DNA from: Flavobacteriaceae bacterium
GTDB taxonomy: Bacteria; Bacteroidota; Bacteroidia; Flavobacteriales; Flavobacteriaceae
Assembly (NCBI GenBank): GCA_029253805.1
Contig: JAQWYU010000183.1
Coordinates: forward strand, 1-10,157
Direction: 5' to 3'
DNA length: 10,157 nt
Under the pieces are notes generated by a model. The model ran no database searches. It saw only the letters and a program-made list of their open reading frames with translations, and was not told the DNA's origin. Below, one piece after another: positions 1-7,695 of the stretch. Every line of letters begins with the position of its first letter. Position 1 is the stretch's first letter. A program made the translations under genes and the position numbers.

Positions 1-419
1 TTGATGTTGCTAGAAAATTACTTATTTTAGTGCGGGAATGTGGTGAAACCATAAATATGAATGCTATAAAAAATGATACGTTTTTAACCAAAAAATGTAT
101 GACTGCCAGTTCGGTAGAAGACTTCTTTGAAAATTTAAAATTTGAAGAAGCTCATTTTCAAAAGCTTTTATCATCTGCAGAATCCAATCAATGTCAATTA
201 AAGTATGTGGCAGAATATAAAAACGGAGTCGCTAAAGTTGGCTTAAAAGAAATTCCAGAAGGCCACCCCTTTTATAATTTAGAAGGTAAAGATAATATTG
301 TAATGTTTTATACGAATCGATATAATGATCAACCAATGATTATCAAAGGAGCAGGAGCAGGATCTGAAGTTACTGCATCAGGTTTATTTGCAGATATCGT
401 TAGAATCTCAAAAAACTAA
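1..419 (+). CDS. thrA: Bifunctional aspartokinase/homoserine dehydrogenase, C-terminal part (5' truncated)
   Basis: The reading frame is open from the window edge (first full codon at position 3) and ends with TAA at 417-419, so about 138 C-terminal residues are visible. It begins with DVARKLLIL, the conserved stretch of the homoserine dehydrogenase domain. It ends with KGAGAGSEVTASGLFADIVR, which matches the extreme C-terminus of E. coli-type ThrA (GYGAG..VTA.GVFAD). No ACT domain follows, as it would in a monofunctional Hom protein, which favours the bifunctional ThrA form; the kinase half lies outside the window. The enzyme reduces aspartate semialdehyde to homoserine (and, if bifunctional, phosphorylates aspartate) in the cytoplasm. 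thrB starts 4 nt after the stop, so the two are almost certainly co-transcribed. A GTG at 30 is an internal codon and not the start, because family similarity continues upstream of it. Confidence 0.9.
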   Translation, partial: DVARKLLILVRECGETINMNAIKNDTFLTKKCMTASSVEDFFENLKFEEAHFQKLLSSAESNQCQLKYVAEYKNGVAKVGLKEIPEGHPFYNLEGKDNIVMFYTNRYNDQPMIIKGAGAGSEVTASGLFADIVRISKN

Positions 420-423
420 ATAA

Positions 424-1353
424 ATGAACGAAATAAAAATTTTTTGTCCCGCTACTGTCTCAAATGTATCTTGTGGTTTTGATGTTCTGGGATTTTGTTT
501 AGAGGCTATTGGAGATGAAATGATTATTCGGAAAACTACAAAGAAAGGAATTAAAATTACAAAAATTGAAGGATATGACTTGTCTTTCGAAGTAAACAAA
601 AATGTAGCTGGTGTATCTGCTCTGGCTTTATACGAAAACGCAAATCCCGATTTTGGGTTTGAAATTGAAATTTATAAAAAAATTAAACCCGGAAGTGGTA
701 TTGGAAGCAGTTCCGCAAGTGCAGCAGGAAGTGTGTACGGAATGAATGTTTTATTGGGCTCCCCCTATACCCCACTAGAACTTACAACTTTTGCTATAAA
801 AGGTGAGGCCTTGGCAAGCCAGAGCGAACATGCAGATAACATTGCACCTGCTCTATTTGGAGGCTTTACATTGGTTAAAAGCTTGTATCCCTTAGAAATA
901 ATACAAATTCCAACTCCTGATGATTTATTTGCTGTTGTTTTACACCCACAAATTGAAATAAAAACTGCTAATGCTAGAAAAATACTTCCAAAAGAAATTC
1001 CTTTGAAAAATGCGATCAAACAATGGTCCAATGTTGGTAGTCTTATTCACGGCTTACATACTAATGACTATGGCTTAATCAGTCGTTCTTTAATAGATGT
1101 GGTGGCTGAACCAGTTAGAAGTCAATTAATTCCTGGATTTGAAAGTATCAAAGAAGCTGCATCAAAAAATAATGCATTAGGTACTGGGATTTCCGGCTCT
1201 GGTCCCTCAGTATTTAGTTTGTGTAAAAGTCAACAAACTGCAATTAATGTTAAGAAAGCGATTAAGCAAGCTTATGCAAAACATGATGTCCCGTTTCAAA
1301 TCTATGCCTCAAAAATAAATATGGATGGCGTAAAAGAACTCAACAAGAAATAA
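424..1353 (+). CDS. thrB: Homoserine kinase
   Basis: This cytoplasmic GHMP-family kinase (309 aa, normal length) phosphorylates homoserine to O-phosphohomoserine, the substrate of the next gene product. The N-terminus has the usual PATVSNVSCGFDVLGF signature (residues 9-24). The ATP-binding GHMP loop PGSGIGSSSASAAG is at 89-102. A conserved block around GEALASQSEHADNIAPALFGG (127-147) carries H136. The C-terminal glycine-rich GISGSGPS motif is at 255-262. The ATG lies 4 nt after the thrA stop and thrC begins 2 nt after the thrB stop, so the gene sits inside a tight thrABC operon. No Shine-Dalgarno sequence is obvious, which is normal for Bacteroidota and in line with translational coupling. 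All expected motifs are intact. Confidence 0.96.
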   Translation: MNEIKIFCPATVSNVSCGFDVLGFCLEAIGDEMIIRKTTKKGIKITKIEGYDLSFEVNKNVAGVSALALYENANPDFGFEIEIYKKIKPGSGIGSSSASAAGSVYGMNVLLGSPYTPLELTTFAIKGEALASQSEHADNIAPALFGGFTLVKSLYPLEIIQIPTPDDLFAVVLHPQIEIKTANARKILPKEIPLKNAIKQWSNVGSLIHGLHTNDYGLISRSLIDVVAEPVRSQLIPGFESIKEAASKNNALGTGISGSGPSVFSLCKSQQTAINVKKAIKQAYAKHDVPFQIYASKINMDGVKELNKK

Positions 1354-1355
1354 AG

Positions 1356-2651
1356 ATGAATTATTACAGTTTAAATCAAAAAGCGCCAAATACTACTTTT
1401 GAAGATGCCGTTATTAAAGGGATTGCACCGGACAGAGGATTATATTTTCCAGAAACAATTACTGCATTAGACCCCTACTTTTTTGAATCAATAGAAACTT
1501 TATCAAATGAAGAAATTGCTTATGAAGCCATTAAACAGTTTATAAGTCCTGAGATTCCAAAAGATATATTAAAATCAATTGTTTCTGAAACCTTGAATTT
1601 TAAATTTCCTATTGTAAAGCTCACAGACTCAATATCTACACTTGAACTGTTTCACGGCCCAACAATGGCTTTTAAAGACGTAGGAGCTAGATTTATGGCG
1701 CGTTGCTTAGGCTATTTTAATGAAAATAATTCCAACGAAATAACAGTATTAGTAGCAACTTCTGGTGACACCGGCGGGGCTGTTGCAAATGGATTTTTGG
1801 GAGTCAAAGGTGTAAGAGTAATTATTTTATACCCAAGTGGAAAAGTTAGTAATATTCAAGAAAAACAACTTACAACTTTAGGAAGGAATATCACTGCTCT
1901 CGAAGTTGAGGGTACTTTTGATGATTGTCAAGACATGGTAAAAAAAGCCTTTTTAGACGATGAACTTACCTCAAAAATGCAACTAACTTCTGCTAACTCA
2001 ATCAATGTTGCTCGTTGGCTTCCACAATTATTTTATTTTATGTTTGCATATAAACAGTTGAAAAACAAATATGACGACATTGTATTTTCAGTTCCTAGTG
2101 GAAACTTTGGAAATATCTGTGCAGGTATGATTGCACAAAAGCTCGGATTGCCCATTAGTCATTTTATTGCATCAAATAATGATAATAATGTTGTCACTCG
2201 ATATTTAAAATCAGCAAATTACAATCCAAAACCTTCTGTTCAAACAATTAGTAATGCTATGGATGTTGGAAATCCAAGTAATTTTATTCGAATTCAAGCA
2301 ATTTATAACAATGATTTTTATTCATTAAAGTCGAATTTATCTTCTTACAGCTTTTCAGATAAAGAAACAAAAGATGCGATGATTGAAGTTTACAATTCTA
2401 CAGGTTATATCGTAGATCCTCATGGTGCTGTAGGATATTTAGGTAGTAAATCATATTTAACGAACAACCCTAGTGCTCATTGTGTTTTCTTAGAAACAGC
2501 ACACCCAACAAAATTTTTAGATGTTGTAAAAGAAGTTGTTAGTGATGATATTCCATTGCCAAAACAAATTAAATCAGTTATTGATAAAGTAAAAGTGGCA
2601 ACTCCAATTAATAACTACTTAGAATTTAAGGCCTTTTTATCGCAATTATAA
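1356..2651 (+). CDS. thrC: Threonine synthase
   Basis: This PLP-dependent lyase (431 aa) converts O-phosphohomoserine to threonine and phosphate, the last step of the pathway. The cofactor lysine is K107 in HGPTMAFKD (100-108). Phosphate- and PLP-binding loops are visible as ATSGDTGGA (134-142) and VPSGNFGN (246-253), and the family block [12 protein letters not shown] is at 298-309. The N-terminal YYSLN.KAP...[17 protein letters not shown] pattern and the length fit the longer, E. coli-like ThrC class. The gene follows thrB by 2 nt and closes the thrABC unit. The next spacer of 52 nt has no convincing intrinsic terminator, so some read-through into gcvT is possible. Confidence 0.96.
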   Translation: MNYYSLNQKAPNTTFEDAVIKGIAPDRGLYFPETITALDPYFFESIETLSNEEIAYEAIKQFISPEIPKDILKSIVSETLNFKFPIVKLTDSISTLELFHGPTMAFKDVGARFMARCLGYFNENNSNEITVLVATSGDTGGAVANGFLGVKGVRVIILYPSGKVSNIQEKQLTTLGRNITALEVEGTFDDCQDMVKKAFLDDELTSKMQLTSANSINVARWLPQLFYFMFAYKQLKNKYDDIVFSVPSGNFGNICAGMIAQKLGLPISHFIASNNDNNVVTRYLKSANYNPKPSVQTISNAMDVGNPSNFIRIQAIYNNDFYSLKSNLSSYSFSDKETKDAMIEVYNSTGYIVDPHGAVGYLGSKSYLTNNPSAHCVFLETAHPTKFLDVVKEVVSDDIPLPKQIKSVIDKVKVATPINNYLEFKAFLSQL

Positions 2652-2675
2652 TCAGTTTCAGTTCCTAATTTTGTT

Positions 2676-2683
2676 TAGATTTG
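2676..2683 (+). promoter_or_regulatory. Candidate promoter -7 element upstream of gcvT
   Basis: TAGATTTG matches the Bacteroidota sigma-ABfr -7 consensus TAnnTTTG and ends 20 nt before the gcvT ATG at 2704, predicting a very short leader. A clear -33 TTTG is not seen at the usual distance, so this is a motif-level call. It suggests gcvT starts its own transcript rather than depending only on the thr operon. Confidence 0.4.
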
Positions 2684-2703
2684 TAGATAAAAACAAATTT
2701 AAA

Positions 2704-3786
2704 ATGAAAAAGATTGCACTCCATTCAGTACACGAAGCACTAAATGCTAAGATGGTCCCCTTTGGAGGATATATAATGCCTGTACAATACGAAGGGGTAA
2801 CTGTTGAGCATCAAACTGTTCGTCAAGGAATAGGCGTGTTTGATGTGTCTCACATGGGTGAGTTTATTATAGAGGGTCCTATGGCTTTGGAACTCATACA
2901 AAGTATTTCTTCAAATGATGCTTCTAAACTGACAATAGGAAAAGCACAATACAGCTGTTTACCAAATGATTTTGGTGGTATTGTAGACGACTTAATTATT
3001 TATAAAATTAAAGAATCGTCTTATTTACTTGTTGTAAATGCGAGTAATATTGAAAAAGACTGGGACTGGATTACTTCTAAAAACTCTGTGGGTGCAGAAA
3101 TGATAAATAAAAGTGATGATTATTCACTATTGGCAGTTCAAGGTCCTTCATCAGTTGAAGCAATGCAGAGTTTATCAAGCGAAGATTTGTCAGAAATTGA
3201 CTTCTACAATTTTAAAATTTCTGATTTTGCTGGAATTCAAAATGTCATTATTTCGGCAACTGGCTACACTGGAAGTGGAGGCTTTGAAATTTATTGTAAA
3301 AACTCGGATGTTAAGCATATATGGAAACGTATATTTGAAGCTGGAAGTCCATATGGCATCAAACCAATTGGATTAGCAGCCAGAGACACACTAAGACTCG
3401 AAATGGGGTACTGTCTTTATGGAAATGATATAAATGACAAAACATCTCCAATAGAAGCAGGCTTAGGATGGGTGACTAAATTCTCAAAATCATTTACGAG
3501 TTCTGATGCTCTAGAAATTCAAAAACAAAATGGTACAAAAAAACGTCTGGTTGGATTTGAGTTGTTGGAACGTGGTATTCCAAGAAAAGACTACCGAATT
3601 GAAGATACAGAAGGAAACGAGATAGGTATCGTTACTTCTGGAACTATGGCGCCATCTCTTGGGAAAGGAATAGGATTAGGTTATGTGTTGAGTGATTTTA
3701 TAAAAGTAGGGACTGATCTCCGCATAGCGATCCGTAAACATAAAGTAGCTGCCAAAGTAGTAAAGCTTCCATTTTATAAAAAATAA
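2704..3786 (+). CDS. gcvT: Glycine cleavage system T-protein (aminomethyltransferase)
   Basis: GcvT releases ammonia from the aminomethyl-lipoyl H-protein and passes the one-carbon unit to tetrahydrofolate, giving 5,10-methylene-THF. The protein from ATG 2704 is 360 aa, the usual size. Visible family blocks are [14 protein letters not shown]...PVQYEG (10-31), [10 protein letters not shown] (44-53), [10 protein letters not shown] with the catalytic-type Asp D96 (91-100), [16 protein letters not shown] (227-242), SPIEAGLGW (248-256) and [18 protein letters not shown] (311-328). The reading frame also has a TTG at 2671, but ATG 2704 is chosen: the family N-terminus begins just before the [11 protein letters not shown] block, the 11 extra residues look non-conserved, and the TTG would overlap the promoter motif. 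The other glycine cleavage genes (gcvP, gcvH) are not in the window. A reductase gene follows 12 nt after the stop. Confidence 0.95.
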   Translation: MKKIALHSVHEALNAKMVPFGGYIMPVQYEGVTVEHQTVRQGIGVFDVSHMGEFIIEGPMALELIQSISSNDASKLTIGKAQYSCLPNDFGGIVDDLIIYKIKESSYLLVVNASNIEKDWDWITSKNSVGAEMINKSDDYSLLAVQGPSSVEAMQSLSSEDLSEIDFYNFKISDFAGIQNVIISATGYTGSGGFEIYCKNSDVKHIWKRIFEAGSPYGIKPIGLAARDTLRLEMGYCLYGNDINDKTSPIEAGLGWVTKFSKSFTSSDALEIQKQNGTKKRLVGFELLERGIPRKDYRIEDTEGNEIGIVTSGTMAPSLGKGIGLGYVLSDFIKVGTDLRIAIRKHKVAAKVVKLPFYKK

Positions 3787-3798
3787 TATATTTATTTC

Positions 3799-4626
3799 GT
3801 GGCAACATTAAAAAAACATCGAGTTCTTATTCTTGGAGTTAGTGGTTTTTTAGGTGGATCTATATATAGAGAACTCTACCCCTACTTACAAACCTTTGGA
3901 ACTTACAGGACTTCTATTGTTTCACATGAAAAAAATAGACATTTTTATAAATATAATTTTGAAGAAGACGATATTTTTGAGATTTTAAATTCTGTAAAGC
4001 CATCTATTGTAATTTCATCACTCAGAGGTGACTTTTCAGCTCAATTTATAGCTCACAAACATCTCTGTGAATATGTAAATAACACAAGAAACTGCAAGAT
4101 AATTTTCTTGTCGTCTGCTAATGTTTTTGATGCTTACAGCAAATTTCCAAGCTATGAAAATGACACAACATTAAGTAATAGTATTTACGGTCATTTTAAA
4201 ATTCGTATTGAACAATTAATTCTAAAACTACCACAAAAAAAACATGCAATAATTAGATTACCAATGGTCTTTGGTGCACAATCTCCTAGAAATAACGAAA
4301 TTAAAACACTAATCAAACTAAATGAACCAATTGAATTATTTCCTAACTTAATAATTAATGTTAATTCAGGGAAAAAAGTGTCTCAACAATTACATTATAT
4401 AATCAACAGAAACAAATATGGAACTTATCATTTAGGAAGTACTGATTTAGTGTGTCATGATGACTTCATTAAAGAACTAGTCAATAAATTGGGGGGTAAT
4501 AAAAGTCGATACAAAATGGTTTACACAACCAATGAATCTCGCTATTTAGCAGTTTTACCAAAATATAACAAACTTCCAAAACACCTACAACTAAATAGTG
4601 ATCATGTTTTAAACAACTTAATTTAA
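3799..4626 (+). CDS. RmlD-like / NAD-dependent epimerase family reductase
   Basis: This 275-aa protein has an N-terminal Rossmann dinucleotide-binding loop (LILGVSGFLGGSIYREL, 10-26; GxxGxxG type). It also has a serine-rich active-site strand FLSSANVFDA (103-112) and a YxxxK catalytic pair at Y130/K134. These are hallmarks of extended short-chain dehydrogenases, closest in style to dTDP-4-dehydrorhamnose reductase (RmlD_sub_bind) proteins. RLPMVFGAQSP (153-163) and HLGSTDLVCHDDFIKEL (211-227) fit that fold. The substrate cannot be read from the sequence, and no rml or other sugar-nucleotide genes lie nearby. The start is GTG: the frame contains no ATG until residue 156, and the gcvT stop codon is in the same frame only five codons upstream, which excludes any longer start. 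The 12-nt spacing suggests co-transcription with gcvT. Confidence 0.75.
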   Translation: MATLKKHRVLILGVSGFLGGSIYRELYPYLQTFGTYRTSIVSHEKNRHFYKYNFEEDDIFEILNSVKPSIVISSLRGDFSAQFIAHKHLCEYVNNTRNCKIIFLSSANVFDAYSKFPSYENDTTLSNSIYGHFKIRIEQLILKLPQKKHAIIRLPMVFGAQSPRNNEIKTLIKLNEPIELFPNLIINVNSGKKVSQQLHYIINRNKYGTYHLGSTDLVCHDDFIKELVNKLGGNKSRYKMVYTTNESRYLAVLPKYNKLPKHLQLNSDHVLNNLI

Positions 4627-4645
4627 GTAATAAACTATTATAATA

Positions 4646-4676
4646 TTTGTTTTTCAATACAGCATTTTTATTTTTG
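4646..4676 (+). promoter_or_regulatory. Candidate Bacteroidota-type promoter for yebC
   Basis: TTTG at 4646-4649 (-33 element) and TATTTTTG at 4669-4676 (-7 element, TAnnTTTG) are separated by 19 nt, close to the published Bacteroides/Flavobacterium architecture. The -7 box ends 23 nt before the yebC ATG. This is the best two-part promoter in the window and makes yebC a separate transcription unit from gcvT and the reductase gene. Confidence 0.55.
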
Positions 4677-4699
4677 TTAGACAAAATAAACTGTAAACT

Positions 4700-5410
4700 A
4701 TGGGTAGAGCTTTTGAGTTCCGTAAAGCAAGAAAAATGAAGCGATGGTCTGCAATGAGCAAGGCATTTACGCGCATTGGAAAAGATATAGTTATGGCTGT
4801 AAAGGAAGGTGGACCTGACCCAGATAGCAACTCTCGTTTAAGAGCAGTTATCCAAAACGGAAAAGCGGTTAACATGCCTAAAGACAATATTGAACGTGCA
4901 ATTAAGCGAGCTAGTGATAAAAATCAAGGAGATTATAAAGAGGTTTTGTTTGAAGGATACGGCCCACATGGAATAGCTATACTAGTGGAAACAGCTACAG
5001 ACAACAATACACGAACAGTTGCTAATGTCAGAAGTTATTTTAATAAATGTAATGGTAATATGGGCACATCAGGTTCCGTAGTTTTTATGTTTGATCATAG
5101 TTGTAATTTTAGAATAAATGCTGAAGGACTTGACGTAGAAGAGGTAGAACTTGAATTTATAGATTTTGGAGCTGAAGAAGTTTTCTCAGATGATGATGGA
5201 ATTTTAATCTATGCACCTTTTGAGTGTTTTGGAGCCATTCAATCGGCATTAGAATCTCGTAAAATAGATATTCTTTCTTCTGGATTTGAGCGCATACCTC
5301 AAGTGACAAAACCGTTAAATGATGAACAAATAAAAGACGTAGATAAATTATTAGAAAAACTAGAAGAAGATGATGATGTTCAAAACGTATATCATACAAT
5401 GCAAGAATAA
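4700..5410 (+). CDS. yebC: YebC/PmpR/TACO1-family protein
   Basis: This 236-aa protein shows all YebC domains. A basic N-terminal helix region has RLRAVIQNGKAVNMPKDNIERAIKRA around 46-71. Then come FEGYGPHGIAILVE (84-97), DNNTRTVANVRSYFNKCNGNMG (101-122) and a C-terminal LEKLEEDDDVQNVYHTM (218-234). The family was long labelled a transcriptional regulator; newer work on YebC and mitochondrial TACO1 supports a ribosome-associated role in translating difficult (proline-rich) stretches. It is a soluble cytoplasmic protein. The N-terminus MGRAFEFRKARKMKRWS differs from the classical MAGHSKWANIKHRK form and is the variant I associate with Bacteroidota. Its own promoter candidate lies just upstream. 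The stop codon at 5408-5410 abuts the stop codon of the convergent acyltransferase gene with no bases between. Confidence 0.93.
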   Translation: MGRAFEFRKARKMKRWSAMSKAFTRIGKDIVMAVKEGGPDPDSNSRLRAVIQNGKAVNMPKDNIERAIKRASDKNQGDYKEVLFEGYGPHGIAILVETATDNNTRTVANVRSYFNKCNGNMGTSGSVVFMFDHSCNFRINAEGLDVEEVELEFIDFGAEEVFSDDDGILIYAPFECFGAIQSALESRKIDILSSGFERIPQVTKPLNDEQIKDVDKLLEKLEEDDDVQNVYHTMQE

Positions 5411-5953
5411 TTAAGAGTACTTAGGTACTTTTCCTATTACCCCTTCAAAAAAAGCACGCATAAATTTAAAGTCTGAATCGATATCGTCTGTTGGAAAAAA
5501 TGGTTTAGATATACAATTTTTCTTATTCTTAAAGTCAAAAGTGATCATAACAATTGGAACATTAGCCTTTTTTGCTATGTAATAAAACCCTGTTTTCCAA
5601 GTATCTACTTTTTTTCGAGTACCCTCTGGAGCTAAGACCATGCGAAAGATGAGTCTATTATTAAATAATCTAGCTATAGCATCAACTTGATTTTCATTTC
5701 CGTTGCGTTTGATTGGTGCGCCTCCAAGAGCTTTAAAAAACCAACCTGTTATTGGATTAAAAAGAGACTCTTTGCCGACAAAATTTGCTTCCATTTGAAT
5801 AATAGAACGCAATAACACACCAATATAAAAATCATGCCAACTTGTATGTGGGGCAGCAATAATTACAGCTTTTTTGACAGAACTAAATTGATCGAAACCT
5901 CCAAAGCTCCAGCCTAGCAAACGATGATATATAAATTTCGAAATTTTCTGCAT
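5411..5953 (-). CDS. PlsC-type lysophospholipid/glycerol-phosphate acyltransferase family protein
   Basis: This short (180 aa) member of the PlsC acyltransferase superfamily has the catalytic HX4D motif as H36-TSWH-D41, preceded by the hydrophobic strand KKAVIIAAP (27-35). Motif II is GGAPIKR (77-83), with R83 as the expected phosphate contact. Motif III is LAPEGTRKK (107-115) with EGTR at 110-113. NVPIVMITFD (131-140) fits motif IV. No signal peptide or clear transmembrane anchor is present, so it is probably a peripheral inner-membrane enzyme. Classical PlsC makes phosphatidic acid; at 180 aa this is a shorter sub-family whose acceptor lipid is unknown. Its ATG lies 2 nt beyond the stop of the kdnB-like gene, at the 3' end of the Kdo-related unit, so an envelope-lipid or lipid A precursor substrate is plausible but inferred. 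Confidence 0.82.
   Translation of the reverse strand: MQKISKFIYHRLLGWSFGGFDQFSSVKKAVIIAAPHTSWHDFYIGVLLRSIIQMEANFVGKESLFNPITGWFFKALGGAPIKRNGNENQVDAIARLFNNRLIFRMVLAPEGTRKKVDTWKTGFYYIAKKANVPIVMITFDFKNKKNCISKPFFPTDDIDSDFKFMRAFFEGVIGKVPKYS
5413..5432. terminator. Small hairpin at the convergent gene junction
   Basis: AAGAGTAC (5413-5420) and GTACTTTT (5425-5432) pair with one G-U over 8 bp around a TTAG loop. The hairpin sits directly after the yebC stop and inside the last codons of the opposite-strand acyltransferase gene. On the plus strand the 3' arm ends in TTTT, so it could act as a weak terminator for yebC. It is AT-rich and lacks a long T-run, so function is uncertain. Confidence 0.35.
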
Positions 5954-5955
5954 AA

Positions 5956-7035
5956 TTACATTTTTGAATAAAGATCTTTTAATAAAGGTCTAGTAATTTT
6001 TATTTTCCAATCTTTTCCTAGAGCATTTTCCCATAACGGCTCAAGACTTAGAGCTATATCGATCATAGAGTCAAACTGTTTCTGTGTTAGGTTTGAGCAA
6101 ACTCCTTTGGGTAATAAAATATTATGCTTAGCTTTCATTTGTCTAAATATACGTACACCTTCAGGATAAAATGCTTCAAGCTGGTCAAATACAATACAAT
6201 TACCTATTCCATGTTTAACTCCTAGCAAATAAGACATTCCGTAACTTAACGCATGGGCAACTCCAACTTGTGAATAAGAAATACTCATACCGCCATGCCA
6301 TGAAGCCATCATTAGTTTATCTTGGCTTTCATTTTGTGGTAGTGAATTTAAGAAAACATCTTTACATAAATTTAATGCTGTGTTTCCATATGTTTCACTG
6401 AACGAGTTTATAAAATTACCCTTAAGAGATTCAACACAATGAATAAAACAATCCATGCCTGTATAAAACCATTGATCTTTAGGAACGTCTTTTGTAAGTT
6501 CCGGATCTAAAATGACCTGATCAAATGGAGTGAAATCGCTGTTAATTCCTAACTTTTTTGTTGGACCTGTTAGTACAGAAGTTCTTGAAACCTCAGAGCC
6601 TGTACCAGATATTGTTGGAATCCCAACGTGGTATATTCCCTTGTTTTTAATTAAATCCCATCCCTGATAATCCTCACAATATCCTTCATTAGTAAGCATC
6701 AATGAAACTGCCTTAGCTAAGTCCATAATTGTACCTCCACCTATTCCGATAATTCCTGAAGGTAAGATGCTAGAGCTTAATATAATATTTTCTACTAAAG
6801 TGTCTACCTGACAAGTCTTAGGCTCATGTTTTGCCGATATAAAAATAATTCTGTCAGCATAAAGTAATGGGATTTTAGAAACAAAACTTGAATCGTTCTC
6901 AAAAACATCGTCTACTAGAAATATGAATGGTGCATTTTCGTTCTTACGCAGTGGAGCAAGAATTTCACCAAGTTGATTGAAACTACCGCGGCCAAAAACA
7001 ACCTTAGATACCAAAGGGAAATTTTTAAAACTCAT
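5956..7035 (-). CDS. kdnB: Iron-containing alcohol dehydrogenase, KdnB-like (Kdo 8-oxidase)
   Basis: This 359-aa group III (iron-dependent) alcohol dehydrogenase has the nucleotide-binding GGGTIMDLAKA at 99-109. The four metal ligands are D195 and H199 (TGMDCFIHCVESL) and H261 and H275 (VAHALSYG, KHGIGN). Several blocks strongly resemble KdnB of Shewanella oneidensis as I remember it: VVFGRGSFNQLGEIL (12-26), YQGWDLIKN (123-131), HVGIPTISGTGSE (136-148) and FYTGMDCFIHCVESL (190-204). KdnB oxidises C8 of Kdo to an aldehyde with NAD, after which aminotransferase KdnA makes 8-amino-Kdo (Kdo8N) for the LPS inner core. Co-occurrence with kdsB in the same unit supports the Kdo assignment over a generic ADH. 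The ATG at 7035 is 29 nt after the CAT-like gene. No kdnA is in the window. Confidence 0.8.
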   Translation of the reverse strand: MSFKNFPLVSKVVFGRGSFNQLGEILAPLRKNENAPFIFLVDDVFENDSSFVSKIPLLYADRIIFISAKHEPKTCQVDTLVENIILSSSILPSGIIGIGGGTIMDLAKAVSLMLTNEGYCEDYQGWDLIKNKGIYHVGIPTISGTGSEVSRTSVLTGPTKKLGINSDFTPFDQVILDPELTKDVPKDQWFYTGMDCFIHCVESLKGNFINSFSETYGNTALNLCKDVFLNSLPQNESQDKLMMASWHGGMSISYSQVGVAHALSYGMSYLLGVKHGIGNCIVFDQLEAFYPEGVRIFRQMKAKHNILLPKGVCSNLTQKQFDSMIDIALSLEPLWENALGKDWKIKITRPLLKDLYSKM

Positions 7036-7064
7036 AGGCTATAAATTATAAATATGATTTAAAA

Positions 7065-7685
7065 TTATTTAACATTTAAGAAATCCTGAAATTTTTGTGA
7101 AAAAAGACTAACATGGTAGCCGTCTACAAGTGCATGATTAACACTAATTGAAACATTCATCAATAATCTATCTCCGTGTTGATATGACTTACTAAAAGCT
7201 ATTTTGGGAATAGAATCTTGTAGTCCTGAAAAAGGTTCTTTTTGTGAAGAAAAGCTAAACCACGGTAGTGCTGAACAATGAATACAATCTAATCCATACT
7301 TAGGAGGATAGAGTTCAGAAGATTCATGTACCCGCTGCTTCTCTCCTATTATATTTAAATTAAATTCTTCAAAATTTTCAGAAAAATTAATATAACTGAA
7401 CCCGAATGTGTGATCCGGTCTCAAAATAGTAGCAGAAGCATGTATTACATCTAGCTCAAAAATCTCATCGTTAATAATCCTATATTTAAAATTTTCAGTT
7501 TGGTTAATAGCCATCATACATGCATGAAGATAAACAGCAAAAAAACTTATATTGTAATCTTTGGATTTCTTGTAGGCTACAGTCACATCCAAAGGAATAG
7601 TAAGAGCAAAATAGGGGTCTTTTAGTGCAATAAAATGGTAGTAATGTTGCCTTCTGTTCCAATTTTTTAAATCAATTTTTTTCAA
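7065..7685 (-). CDS. Chloramphenicol acetyltransferase (CAT)-family protein
   Basis: This 206-aa protein aligns over its whole length with type A CAT. WNRRQHY (9-15) matches the CAT WHRKEHF block with the active-site Arg as R11. ALPWFSFSS (139-147) matches ANPWVSFTS, placing S147 at the oxyanion-binding Ser148. VNHALVDGYHV (182-192) carries the catalytic H184 and D188 of HxxxDG. All catalytic positions are thus intact, so it is likely an active acetyl-CoA-dependent trimeric O-acyltransferase. Whether chloramphenicol is the natural substrate is unclear; its place between kdsB and a kdnB-like gene allows a role in sugar or LPS precursor acetylation (inference). The start must be TTG at 7685 because an in-frame stop lies 3-6 nt upstream. 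An ATG at 7690-7692, 3 nt after the kdsB stop, is in the wrong frame across an A7 run. A one-base length error there would give the N-terminus MKIEKIDLKNW. Confidence 0.82.
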   Translation of the reverse strand: MKKIDLKNWNRRQHYYHFIALKDPYFALTIPLDVTVAYKKSKDYNISFFAVYLHACMMAINQTENFKYRIINDEIFELDVIHASATILRPDHTFGFSYINFSENFEEFNLNIIGEKQRVHESSELYPPKYGLDCIHCSALPWFSFSSQKEPFSGLQDSIPKIAFSKSYQHGDRLLMNVSISVNHALVDGYHVSLFSQKFQDFLNVK

Positions 7686-7695
7686 TTTTCATAAT

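Noticed and set aside
765..1031. 88-codon minus-strand open frame within thrB
   Set aside because: Lies wholly inside a well-supported homoserine kinase gene, has no family-like motifs and no promoter or start signal; an antisense shadow.
2671..2703. TTG start giving an 11-residue longer GcvT
   Set aside because: The extension is not part of the family N-terminus and overlaps the promoter motif; ATG 2704 fits known GcvT starts.
2652..2703. Glycine riboswitch upstream of gcvT
   Set aside because: The spacer is only 52 nt and AT-rich, far too short for a tandem or single glycine aptamer.
3113..3376. 87-codon plus-strand open frame in another frame of gcvT
   Set aside because: Fully covered by conserved GcvT sequence; composition looks like an out-of-frame translation.
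4481..4887. Two short minus-strand open frames around the reductase/yebC spacer
   Set aside because: Both overlap conserved coding sequence on the plus strand and one runs through the yebC promoter region; no recognisable protein features.
7065..7685. CAT-like gene as part of a resistance island or mobile element
   Set aside because: No transposase, terminal repeats, integron site or change in base composition flanks it; it is embedded in a tight unit with core envelope genes.
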